From: Zymoseptoria tritici IPO323
Lineage: Eukaryota; Ascomycota; Dothideomycetes; Mycosphaerellales; Mycosphaerellaceae
Length of the DNA: 64,000 bases
Assembly (NCBI RefSeq): GCF_000219625.1
Contig: NC_018207.1
Coordinates: 620,001-684,000, forward strand
Reading direction: 5' to 3'
Shown: positions 54,451 to 64,000 of the stretch, one piece after another
Position numbering within the stretch: position 1 is the stretch's first letter
Layout: every line of letters starts with the position of its first letter
Notes under the pieces: generated by a model
The model's database searches: none
What the model saw: only the letters and a program-made list of their open reading frames with translations
Told to the model about the DNA's origin: nothing
Position numbers and translations under genes: made by a program

Positions 54451-55835
54451 ATGTCTAACTTACCTAATCTTACTACGCCGGGAGGCTAGGTAGCTAACAT
54501 AGACGACTATAAAAGACGCTAAGCCGAAAAGCTACGAAGACGAAGCGAGAAAAAAGAATTAAAAGAACGCCGCGTAGAGGAGGCATCTCGGAAGAACGCC
54601 GCTACGCTAGTAGAAGTAGGCCCGAGCATAGCTCGGGGCAAAATACCTACGCCCGCTACTAGTACGGAGGACGCTCTAATAATTAATAACCTAAGCGACT
54701 AATTAAACGGTACGGTTAACGAAGCCGACGAGGAAATAGAGGACGTAGTAGAGGACGAGGCGACGTAGGATTCTCCTATAACGCTAACTCCCTTACCGCG
54801 ACCTACAATTCCCCGCCCTACGGATAATTTTACCTTTAGGTCGTCGATAGGACCTCCGACTAACCCTACTACAGCGTCTAGCGTTCCGAACAAAAGTAGG
54901 AAGAGACTAGCGCTCGCCTCGGCGTAGGCCTCCCTAGCAAAATAGCCTAAGAAGAGGCGACGAGGAAAAAAGGGCTTAAAGGTAGGAACCGCCGCTAGTT
55001 TAGCGGACTCCCTTTAAAGCTTATCGATTTTAATACCTACCCTAGTTACCGAGCTACTAAATCCGAAGCAATCTATACTAGCTACGGTGTCGAAAGTTAA
55101 GACTAAGTAGACGAAGAAAGCCGTAACGGCATCCCGTAAGGGTTAGCCGATACGCCTAACCGACTCGACCGACGCGAATTATAGCGATAGAACCTAGCTC
55201 TTTCTCCGTATACTAGTCGAACTTAGACCCGCTAATAACCTATTAAAAGGACCCTCTATTATAGAGGTATTTAATAGGTTAACATCGACGACGATCGAGA
55301 CTAATGCGCTAAAGTCCTAGGCTCCCTATAATTCGAAGGGATAGGTAGCCTAATGTTTTACTAAGGAACAAGCCCTTTTGGCGGACAATACGACGTTTAC
55401 TATTAGGGACCTCCCGGTATAAGTTAATATATTTCGTACCGGCAGCCTAAAGGTATTTATAGCTAACTTTATTACTATAGACGTAGACTACACCTTATGT
55501 TGTTAAATCTTTAGCCTTAAAGCGCGCCGTAATGCCGACTCGAACTTCTAGTTCGGGCGACTTACGGTAGGACGAGCTATCGGTACGCGAGTAATAGTAG
55601 TATTCGAGAAGGAGATTAGGCTATATAGCTTTAACCTCCCGCTCGGCCCCCTAAAGGAAGGACATTTATCTTCGTTTATAGCTAAGTTTAGGGCAGTAGA
55701 CTCTTTAAGTAAATGTTCCGTATACGGCGCGGGCAACAACTACTTAATATAGGAGTGCCCTCGCTTTACCGGTATGTTCTTTTATAGACAATAGAGGCTT
55801 AAAGGGCTCCTTAACGCTAAACCTAACCTTAGATA
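54451..55835 (+). pseudogene. LINE ORF1 relic (Gag-like, zinc knuckle)
   Basis: The frame from ATG 54451 (MSNLPNLTTPGG) is interrupted by TAG/TAA only. It has a charged helical region (KRR, EKLRRRSEKKELKERR), then acidic and Pro-rich stretches, basic clusters, and near its end a cysteine motif (KCSVYGAGNNYL, then ECPRF) that is what remains of a CCHC knuckle. It would have bound the element RNA. Confidence 0.6.
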
Positions 55836-55904
55836 ATAAATATTAATGTACTAATTGCCTCGCAAAATGTTTACTCTATCCGTAACCCTACCCGGTTCCG
55901 TAAA

Positions 55905-58900
55905 ATGTTTAACATAATACGAACTAACCGTCTAGATATCCTTTTCGCCTAGGAAACTTAGCTTAATAAGGACATCGCAGAAGAACTGTTATCTAACTAC
56001 CCTTTAATATCTGCCGTAAATTATAGTAATCCAAACGGTAGATACGGTAGTGTAATAACGATAATTAACATAGTAACTACGGACTAGGACTTAGATAAGA
56101 CTGTCTATGCTAACCTAGACGGCAGGGTGCTCGTAACAAAGGTAATAAGTAGAGGCAAGAAACTTACTCTTACTAATATATACTATATAGCGAACCCTAA
56201 TCTCCGACCTACGTAGCAGCGTACCCTTACGGAAGAGATAAGGTCTAACGAAATAATAGTACAATGTAACATCTTAGGCGGAGATTAGAACTAGTGCACT
56301 AAACTAATTAATAAGAGAACGGCCTCTAAATGCCGTCCCTTAGTAGTTGTAGCACAATAAGACCTAATCTCCGTACTCGGCGACAATTAGACTAATTATA
56401 TCGACGGCTAGCGTAGGGAGCACCCTAACGAAGTCGACTTTACCTTTGTACCTAAGAATAACCCTATATCTAGAATTAACCGTATATACGTTAGTAAAGG
56501 AACATAGCTAATAACTAGTAGATAGTCTATCGAAACGGTACTAAATTTAGATTACCGCCTAGTTAAGATGTGCCTAAAGGAAGAAACCGAGGATGTTAAG
56601 AAAGGACCGGGCAGATAGAGACTAAACCCGACTATGCTTTAATAGACGACAGTTCTACCTAAACTGCTATAAGCGCTATAACGACTACTAGGTAAGGCCC
56701 CCCTACCTAAGTAGTCTAAGTTTAAGGCAGACATCTAGAAGGGCTTTTAAGAGGCGTCGCGCGGGCTTTTAAAGTCCCGTAGGAAGCTCTCTTTTAACCT
56801 AGAAAGAAGACGCCTTAAGTTAATTCGAACGAGGGTAGTAGGAATACTAGACCCGGTTATCGAAGCGAAACTCGCGGCAATTAATGTACAACAGCTCTAC
56901 CTCGCGAACTAGAAGTACAAGTCTTACACTTATGCCTCCTTTACAAAAGCTTAGCTACATAACGAACGCCCGACTAGGTAGTTTTACGCGAAAGCGAAGT
57001 TATTCCGACTATAATTTATTACTAAATTAAAGGACATAGACGGTACTATTTATAAGGAGCCGACTAAAATGCTACGCATTGTAGCAGAGTTTTACGCAAC
57101 ATTATACAACGAGAAGGTGTTAAACTATACTAACCGTATATTAATGCTATTAAAGTTACTTAAAGTTATCCCTAATAGATATGCGAGCGAACTAACGGCG
57201 GTAATTATACCCCGAGAAGTTCTGCGATTAATCCGTCGTACGGCCGTTAGGAAGTCGCCCGGTATTAATAGCATACTAAGTGAATTTTATAAAGCACTTA
57301 GCACTTAATAGGGAAACAAAGACAGAACGGAAGGAGATAGGGAGGGTAATCCGCCTATCTATTACTACCTTATAGAACTGTACCGCTCGATATAGCAACG
57401 CTAGGGACTTCTAGAAGAATAGACCGATAGGGTATTAACGATACTCTTTAAGGACAAAGGCTACAGGTCTAACCTAAAGATGTACCGCCCCCTAGCCTTA
57501 ATAAATATAGACTACAAAATCTATATAGAGATATTAATGTAGCGCCTCGTAAAGGCACTTAGCTATGTAATTAGCGCCTATTAATCGGCTTTCTTACTAA
57601 AACGATCGATAGGAGACAACATACAGACCGTTTAATACTTAATTAATTAGTACGCCCCTAGAGGGTTATACCTAGTAATAGAAAGCGGCGGGATCGCGAT
57701 CCTCTTCCTTAATTAGGAAAAGGTATACGACCGGGTTAGCTATCTATTCCTATAGGAAACCCTCTAGAAACTTAGTATACCTAAACTCTTTATTAAATGG
57801 ATTTAAGACCTATATATAGACGCTCGCATTAGGGTGTTTATTAATAGCTTCCTTAGCGAAAGGATCCTCGTTTAAAGCGGAGTACACTAGGGCGACCCTA
57901 TTAGTTGCCCTTTGTACGTCGCCTCGATTAAACCGCTCGCTTAGCTTATACTCTAAGACGAAAGGATTAGAGGCGTAAGGGTCGCTAGAGAGCAATTAAA
58001 GGTAATAATGTATACGGATAACATATAGATAGTCCTTCGCACCTAAGATAAAGCGAACGTAGCGATAGATCTACTTAAAACATACGCGAGAGCTTCCGGG
58101 GCGAAGGTAAACTATAGGAAGTTATACCTGCTACAAGTAGGACTCGAAGAACTACTACTAATCCTAGGCGTTTAGGAGGTAACGGCAGACAACCCTTATG
58201 TCTACTTAGGCATACCGGTAGGCACCGACACTACTAAACAACTATAGACGTTTTAGTTAAAGATAATCCGAAAGTTTAAAGACCGCGCTAATTAGTAGTT
58301 AAAGATGTACCTCTTATTAAAGGGGAGGGTTCTTGTAGCGAACTTAATGCTAATGTCTATACCTCGATACGTAATGCGCTTCTTATATATCCTACCGGAT
58401 GTATTAAAGGACTTAAATCGAGAATACTACCGTATAGTGTAGGATCGAAAAATAAGGGGAGCAATCCGTAGAATCTACGCCTACCTCCCGAAAGAATCTA
58501 GTAGTGTCGGCTATATTAACATATACAGTATACGAAAGGCCTTAATAGTATAGGTAGTAGTGCGAGCCTCGACTAACCCTAACCTCTATTAGGCGCATAT
58601 CGCGAAGAACATTATTACTAAGTGCACGCGCAACAGACTTAATGTTAGTGCGATAGGAACCCCTTAGTTTTAAGCCTAGTTATTAAATGCGACGAATATC
58701 CCGGGGACCTTAGGCTTAATATAGAAGGTGTAGAAGACATTGCATCTAAGCAACTCGAATAATAACATCTTTACCCTTATAGAGCCTATAACTAGGATTA
58801 ACGCGCTCTCGCTACCCTTCTTCTACTACCCGATTATCGGACGGATAGAAGAAACAGGCCTACTAAAGTAGAATTGTTAAGTGTAGTTATAGCTATAGGA

Positions 58901-59975
58901 TCTCGGTATGCACCGATTAATAGACATATAGGACCCTGTTATAGGTACTCCTATAGTCCCTACGGAGATAACTATGCGCGAAGGTATTATAGTACGAAGC
59001 GCCTATTATAGTGTAAGCTAGGCTATTATAAGGTTAGTACGGTTACTTCCGAATTTATATACGAACGCTCTCGAAAGGAACGAACCTATATCGGAAAAGA
59101 ACAAGCCACTCTTTAGCCAGCTAGTGTTTATTAGTGCTTATCGAGTCGGTACTACGAAGGCGTAGGTAGATCTCTACGAGACAGGCTTCCGCCTACTTTA
59201 TAAACGATACCTATAACTTTAGCTAGAGAACATCGACTTTAACGATAAGATTACTAGGCTACTCGCTATATATAAGCAGCTTACGGGCAAGAAGTTAGAG
59301 CCCTTACGGCTCTAGTTAGGTATAAGAGTCTAATTTGGAGTACCTAAGTCGGGCGACCTTCTTTAGCGGCTCCTCTACTAATAAGTAAAAACAGGTAGCT
59401 AGTTAGAGTAGATACCGGAACCGTAGCGTTACTACCTAGTAGATAACTACGATTTCACTATTAACTACATCTAGATAGAGTGCTCTGTAGCGAAGGAGGC
59501 ATAGGCGACGATAAAGGCGGTATAGGGCCGAGCTACCTCGGAACCGTACTTTAAATTCTCGACGCTTAGTAAAATAATAGCGTTAATAGCTGTTAGTCCT
59601 CCTATGTCGCGACTAGATAAACGTCGATAGCTTCTCCTATATTAGGTAACGGTTTGGTGCCTTTAGAAGGCATACTTATCCTACTCCTTTAACGAGACTA
59701 CTAAGTTGTAGGCACTAGAAGTAATTGCTTTATACCTAAAGGCGACTCTTAGACGTTATATCCTCGCGGATCGGGTGTATACTACTTCTAGCAACGCTAA
59801 TGTTAAACAATGTACTACTAAAATGTTTAGGAAGCTCTAGGGCGAGACTACAAAGGACGTAAAAATCCTACGTAGCCCGATGTGCCTTAAAGACCTAGCA
59901 ATAGCACCGAGATTAACTTAGTTTGAAGTGTAGTTCCCTTAGGTAAACGACACTTTACAAATAGCATATACGTAA
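55905..59975 (+). pseudogene. LINE ORF2 relic (endonuclease and reverse transcriptase)
   Basis: Starting near ATG 55905, the endonuclease half shows an NPNGRYGSVI segment, a GGD-stop-N block near 56278 (the GDWN motif with Trp turned to TAG) and a SRINRIYVS block. The RT half has RKSPGINSILSEFYK (57240-57290), ALINIDYKIYIEILM (57505-57540), a GDPISCPLYVAS block (near 57890) and a catalytic box at 58011-58022 that now reads YTDN. YLGIPVG follows near 58200. All in-frame stops noticed are TAG or TAA, so the gene is dead. Confidence 0.75.
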
Positions 59976-60050
59976 TAGTTTAAAACAGTTTTCTTAGGGT
60001 ATAAAGGCTTGTGCTGCCCTAAATAACAGCACACTAACTAATGCTTATTA

Positions 60051-60160
60051 ACTACCTTAGGAGGTAGTATCCGGTAGAGCGGCCGTATACGGTAGTTCGA
60101 TTCTACTAATTAGCTCCTAGGGGTTAGCACCTCTACCGGAAGGTAGCCTTCGGCTACCTA
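60051..60160 (+). other. Structured 3' end of the LINE: hairpins and tRNA-like T arm
   Basis: 60051-60057 pairs perfectly with 60062-60068 (7 bp, 4-nt loop). 60141-60148 pairs perfectly with 60152-60159 (8 bp, 3-nt loop). Between them, GGTAG-TTCGATT-CTACT near 60090-60106 is a T-arm-like structure preceded by a D-arm-like CGGTAGAGCGG. The anticodon arm is missing. Such 3' structures are often bound by the LINE reverse transcriptase to prime on its own RNA. Confidence 0.55.
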
Positions 60161-60186
60161 CTAAAAATAAAACAACTTTATTGCTA

Positions 60187-60202
60187 ATAAGAGGGAAAAT
60201 TC
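60187..60202. repeat. Right copy of the 16-bp direct repeat flanking the LINE
   Basis: Identical to 53599-53614. It follows the A/T-rich tail of the LINE (AAAAATAAAACAACTTTATT). The sequence to the right belongs to the MULE, so the LINE appears to have landed at or very near the left end of that element. Confidence 0.65.
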
Positions 60203-60352
60203 TACCGTAAAAGGAAGGGTAGGCGTAGATCGGGGATTTGTCTAAAACAACTATTTAAATCGTCTGTGCACCTGCCCTCCGGAATTAGTTATGTTCATAG
60301 CGTTAACCTTAGCAATAGTATTATTGTTGTTGCACGCGTTTACGCGTTGTAT

Positions 60353-60405
60353 CTTACCGTCGTATACCTTACCGTCGTATACCTTACCGTCGTTGCCCTT
60401 ACCGC
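60353..60405. repeat. 15-bp tandem repeat, about 3.5 units
   Basis: CTTACCGTCGTATAC repeated head to tail with decay at the right end, inside the left subterminal part of the MULE. Confidence 0.75.
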
Positions 60406-61049
60406 CGCTATAGACGACGTAGACGTTAGCCTCTTATAAGCCTTTAACGCGGATAAAGCTATACCTTTAGCGGTGCCGGACGCTATTATATACGCCGACG
60501 CCGCACTAGACACTATTATATACGCCGTAGACCCTCTAACGCGTAAGGGCGTCGACCTTAAGGTAAATAAATCGAGCGTAGATAAGCGTACTAATAGGCT
60601 AGCTGTTCGTCGACGGCGGCGTATAAAGCGACGCCTCGTCGATAGCGTAGCTACTAGCTATGCTATATTAGCAATGCCTCGCGATATAATCGATCTACTT
60701 ACTCTACGGAAGCTACTCGTAGTATTAGACGAGCCGGTAATTATGTCGCTAGTACGTTAGTAAGAGGTAGAGCCGTTTATTAACAACTTCTAGATTCGTA
60801 AGGAGCTCCGGCATAAGAAGGACGGCATACTTACGTAGTTATATAAGTGCGTCTTCTCGACGGCGCTTATAGTAACGTAAGGTAGTAGTAAGAAGCTACG
60901 GCCGAAGAAGATTAAGCGTAGATACTACTACCCTATGCGTATAAAGGTATCGTTCCTTAAAGCTACTAAGAATAAGGAAGCTACTATAGTAATTAAACGT
61001 ACCGAGATAAGCGGCCGTATAGAGTATACCGAGTTCTATACTATACGTT

Positions 61050-61062
61050 AATTCGACCTCTT
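61050..61062. repeat. Left 13-bp target-site duplication
   Basis: aattcgacctctt, identical to 61878-61890. Removing one copy and the DNA between restores a continuous MULE sequence. Confidence 0.85.
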
Positions 61063-61877
61063 GACGGCCGAACAGACTGCACCTTCACGCGGTGGCCGTC
61101 GTAAGTACCTTCCTTGGAAGGGAAACCAAGACAGTCTGGAAGAAACCTCCTCGAAAACCTCTCGAAATCCGCCCGAAATCCTTCTCGAAATCCGCCTCGA
61201 AACACAAGCTACAGAACAACAGCACGATTCGAACGAACAGCCCTCTACGAACGAGAAGAAGCAGTCCACTCTATCCTATACGCGCACCTCCTCGAAATCC
61301 GAACCGAAATCGCACCTCTTTCCCTCTAGAGATTCGTCGCCTCTATGGAAAAGTGCACTTCAAAGAGCTAGAACTCGGTGGAATCTACAACTCTGCGATC
61401 AACCTGCGTAGCTATATGCGCTAGAAGGCGGCATATAGTTCCACAAAGGCATATTAAGGACAAGAGAAGGCAGCGAGTTGGACAGCTGCTTCTACACTGC
61501 TTTTGCACGGCACTTTGCACTGCTTTTGCACTGCATTTCGAATTCGCAGAGTGCGAAGCGGAAGGATCCGCTGAAAATTCTGCAAAAAGCTTGGCGCGAA
61601 AATTCTGCAGCCCTAGGCTGCAACACTCGTTTGACTTGGCACGAAAATTCTGCAGCCCTGGCTGCAGACAACAGACAACGACACTCGTTCGATTTCCTTT
61701 GTCTTGCATTTGTTTAAAGTCCTTTGGCATTGCCTTAGGCACGGGGTTTCCCCTAAGGTCAAAGAATACTGAAAGAATTTGATTGTAAATAGATCTACTG
61801 CCTTGCTTGCAAGGCCGTCCTACATAGTCATAGACTCCTACAGGACGTAAATGGAACAAACAAACAAACAAACAAAC
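61063..61877 (+). mobile_element. Young un-RIPed retroposon (SINE-like or truncated LINE) with AACA tail
   Basis: 815 bp with full CA/TG content set inside heavily RIPed DNA, flanked by a 13-bp target-site duplication and ending in an (AACA)n tail at about 61855-61877. Those are marks of target-primed reverse transcription. Its longest frame (61061-61411) has a Ser/Thr/Arg-rich product with no domain. Three copies of GAAAATTCTGCA lie at 61572-61655, and paired CTGCAGCC-type palindromes are close by. No clear Pol III A/B boxes, so SINE status is unproven; it could be a 5'-truncated LINE or an mRNA retrocopy. Confidence 0.75.
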
Positions 61878-61890
61878 AATTCGACCTCTT
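61878..61890. repeat. Right 13-bp target-site duplication
   Basis: aattcgacctctt, directly after the AACA tail; identical to 61050-61062. Confidence 0.85.
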
Positions 61891-62689
61891 TAGACGCTAC
61901 TCGGCGCTTTAGAAGGTAGCTAGTTATTAGTGTTATAAGGGCTACCGCCCTACGACGGTATAGAATAGTATCTAAGTACTAAATAATCTAGAGGCTTAAG
62001 TAATCTTTAAGGCGGCCGGTAGGCTCTATATAGTCCGTTACGACGTTAACAACGTAGGTACGGCTTACTAGAAGAGCTTTCTAGATACTCGACTCGGCGG
62101 CACAATTACGGACTAGCCGGCGCAATAGTAGGAGCTAAAGGAGTAGTATTAATAGCCTTAAGGTAAGTTTTTACGAACGAGAAAACGAGATGTTAAGAAG
62201 TTAAAGATTAGTGTCGAATTTAGATTACTTAGTAGCGGGAGCTCCTAGTAATGCCCTTATACGGAAGGTTACCTACCTAATTAGGCTATTACAACTCTCG
62301 ACGTTACCTTACGACTACTACTATTTAAACGCGCTCGAATTCGAGTCGTTTAGAAGAGGATTCCGAGCTTTAGTTTTAAAGCTAGCAATTCGTAGAAGTT
62401 TTAAGGTGTCGCTAAGAGGACCCTAGAATTTCGGCTCGGAGGCGGGCCGCGCGCGGGCCGCGAATTTAAGCTAATTATAAATTCGATAATACTAGCAAAA
62501 TCCGCGCTAGTAGAACTTCGACTATTTCTTAAAACTTCCGAGAAATTCGAGCTTTAAACAACATTTACTAACTCCTCTTACTTCGTAGTTAGTATAAAAT
62601 GCTCTAAAATTACTACTATTTAACTAAACGACGGCGAGCTAGCTTATAGCATCGTCTAGGCTTATCCGGAACGAATACGCCTCCTTATA

Positions 62690-62960
62690 CGCCGTAGCTA
62701 CCTTACCCTTATAGACTCTACGCACAAAACTAACTACCTTAGCTAGTTCCTATTTACGCTAATAGTTCGTAATAAATACGGTTACTAGCGTCTATACGCT
62801 TAGTTCCTTATAAAGTTAGAAGACGGCGACATTATCGCCTTATACTTAAGGCGAATTATCCGCTAGTCCGGTAGACGTCGAGGCTAGCGTCCTCGTTACT
62901 TTATAACTAACGACTTAGCGGTAGAGCGACGAGCTATACGTCTCGCGTTTAGTATAGAGG
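62690..62960 (+). pseudogene. MULE transposase catalytic-core relic
   Basis: The plus frame reads LTLIDSTHKTN (first catalytic Asp), LIVRNKYGY, a LEDGDIIALYLRR segment and then RYFITNDLAVERRAIRLAF, where the second catalytic Asp region lies. This order is that of the MULE transposase domain. Trp and Gln positions are replaced by TAG. Decayed continuation runs to the window end. Confidence 0.7.
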
Positions 62961-64000
62961 AAGATAGCCCTAGTGCTAGTAATAGTAAGTCGGACGGTAA
63001 CGACGAAGGGCTACATTATATAGAACATCTGCTCTATTATATTTATATATAACGTACAATTAAGCGGAAGTTTAGCGGTAATAAGAAGGTACGTTAAAAG
63101 CTCTTCTCGGCGGTTAGTTTAAGGCGTTTAGTTACTAGCTATCTTAAGTTACTATAAGAAGCGGTAGACCTACTCCCTTAAGACGACACCGATAGCCGTA
63201 ACTATATTAAGAAGGAGCTAAAGGATAATATTAACCTCTAGGCCCTCTACTATCGTATACATTCGATGTTCCTTCTATAGGTATTGTCGACTAATCCCCT
63301 AGAAGGCATCTACAACTTATACAAAACAGACAATAAGGTCTAGATAGCTATTAACTTTACGCTCGTTAGTACGGCTATGTACTACGAGCAGAAGCACCGT
63401 TACTTCGACTAAAGGACTAAGAACGAGCGAGAGCGTAAAGATTACCGTATATACCCCCTTATAACGGAAGATCTAACGTATTAGTTAAGTAAATAGCTTC
63501 CTTAGTTTCTATAGCGTATATAGTAGGATATTAGCGCTTAGATCTAGCTCTTAAAGTAGCCTTATTTTAAGCCTAAGCTATTAAGCGATAACCTTTATTA
63601 TATATATAAGGTCTACTATAAGAGTAATATTATATATACCTATATATAGTACTAGCAAAACCTTCTTAATTGCATTAAGTAAGAGCATAGAGACCGCTAG
63701 CTCTTTATATTTATTAGCGGCGGTAACCGCGAAGGTATAGAGGTCTATAACGATGCTCTAATAAACTATATTACTTAGGCTATCGACGACGACATTATAC
63801 CTCTACCTACTTACCGACTTACCGTAAGGGAAGCTACTTATAAGATTAGCTAAGCTATATATAAGATTAAGGAAGGTCTATAGCGGCGCAACGCCTTATA
63901 AGAAGAGAAGGAATATATATAGAAGAAGTAGATTACTACGCTTTATAATATAGCCGGATCCGTACGTAAGGAGGTAGTAAAACTCGCTATACGCGAATAC

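Larger units (their letters stand above)
53615..60186 (+). mobile_element. RIP-degraded LINE (non-LTR retrotransposon)
   Basis: A 6.6-kb element bounded by a 16-bp direct repeat. In order it holds an ORF1 relic with a zinc-knuckle end, an ORF2 relic with an APE-type endonuclease and reverse transcriptase, a structured 3' region and an A/T-rich tail. Stops are nearly all TAG or TAA, as RIP predicts. The RT style (QSAFL..RSIGDN, LNWEKVYDRVS, GVxQGDP, YLGIPVG) is like the L1/Tx1-type lineage; no RNase H was seen downstream, which argues against Tad1. The first 100 bp (53615 to about 53715) keep normal CA/TG, so the true 5' end could be nearer 53715. Confidence 0.75.
60203..64000 (+). mobile_element. 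RIP-degraded Mutator-like (MULE) DNA transposon, partial
   Basis: RIPed DNA continuing past the window edge, with a plus-strand transposase relic and an internal un-RIPed insertion at 61063-61877. The left end is probably near 60191, close to the LINE target site; terminal inverted repeats cannot be checked because the right end is outside. An early frame (60473-60760) is Arg-rich and free of stops but not recognised. A GC-rich palindromic patch lies at about 62440-62465. Confidence 0.6.

Noticed and set aside
53715..64000. Possible alternative genetic code with TAG read as Gln or Trp
   Set aside because: The central genes use the standard code, and the TAG/TAA codons are explained by RIP of CAG, CAA and TGG in transposon relics.

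Overview
This window is nuclear DNA of a filamentous ascomycete. Short introns (about 50-180 nt, GTRNGT donors, CTRAY branch sites), a FlbA-type RGS protein, DUF3405 and DUF3984-like proteins, and very strong RIP (repeat-induced point mutation: CpA to TpA, TpG to TpA) all point to Pezizomycotina. Overall style suggests a Dothideomycete of the Mycosphaerellales type; that last step is inference.

Layout. 1 to about 3,205 is a RIP-destroyed transposon block with a copia RNase H relic, a gag-like relic and a decayed tRNA-Lys-like sequence. 3.2-8.0 kb is gene-poor: a candidate small secreted cysteine-rich protein, a 21-bp minisatellite and a complete PIF/Harbinger-type MITE. 8.0-51.4 kb is an intact euchromatic gene block. 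About 53.6 kb to the end is a second RIP block: a LINE of about 6.6 kb bounded by a 16-bp direct repeat, followed by a MULE DNA transposon that runs off the window and carries a young, un-RIPed 815-bp retroposon with a 13-bp target-site duplication.

Genes in the central block, in order: zinc-knuckle SR protein (-), R3H/SUZ protein (+), DUF3984-like protein (+), Chk1 (-), FlbA/Sst2 RGS protein (-, with 5.4 kb of non-coding DNA upstream), DUF3405 protein (-), a DUF6593/tubby-like protein interrupted by an in-frame TGA (-), MetAP2 (+), casein kinase I of the Yck type (-), a lineage-restricted nuclear protein (-), an Hsp70/HSPA12-like ATPase (+) followed by a 190-bp tandem array, MLH3 (-), a Ser/Gly-rich conserved protein (+), a GPI-anchored CFEM-like wall protein (+), an NCBP3-like RNA-binding protein (-), Mediator subunit 18 (-) and Kgd4 (+). 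Exon structures were worked out by hand from splice signals and reading phase; every multi-exon model given here sums to a whole number of codons.

The genes do not form a pathway cluster. They cover the DNA-damage response (Chk1, MLH3), G-protein and casein-kinase signalling (FlbA, Yck), RNA biology and transcription (zinc knuckle, R3H/SUZ, NCBP3-like, MED18), protein maturation (MetAP2, Hsp70-like) and mitochondrial 2-oxoglutarate dehydrogenase (Kgd4). Several pairs are divergent over 460-650 bp and probably share promoters. I see no secondary-metabolite cluster, CRISPR array or intact tRNA gene.
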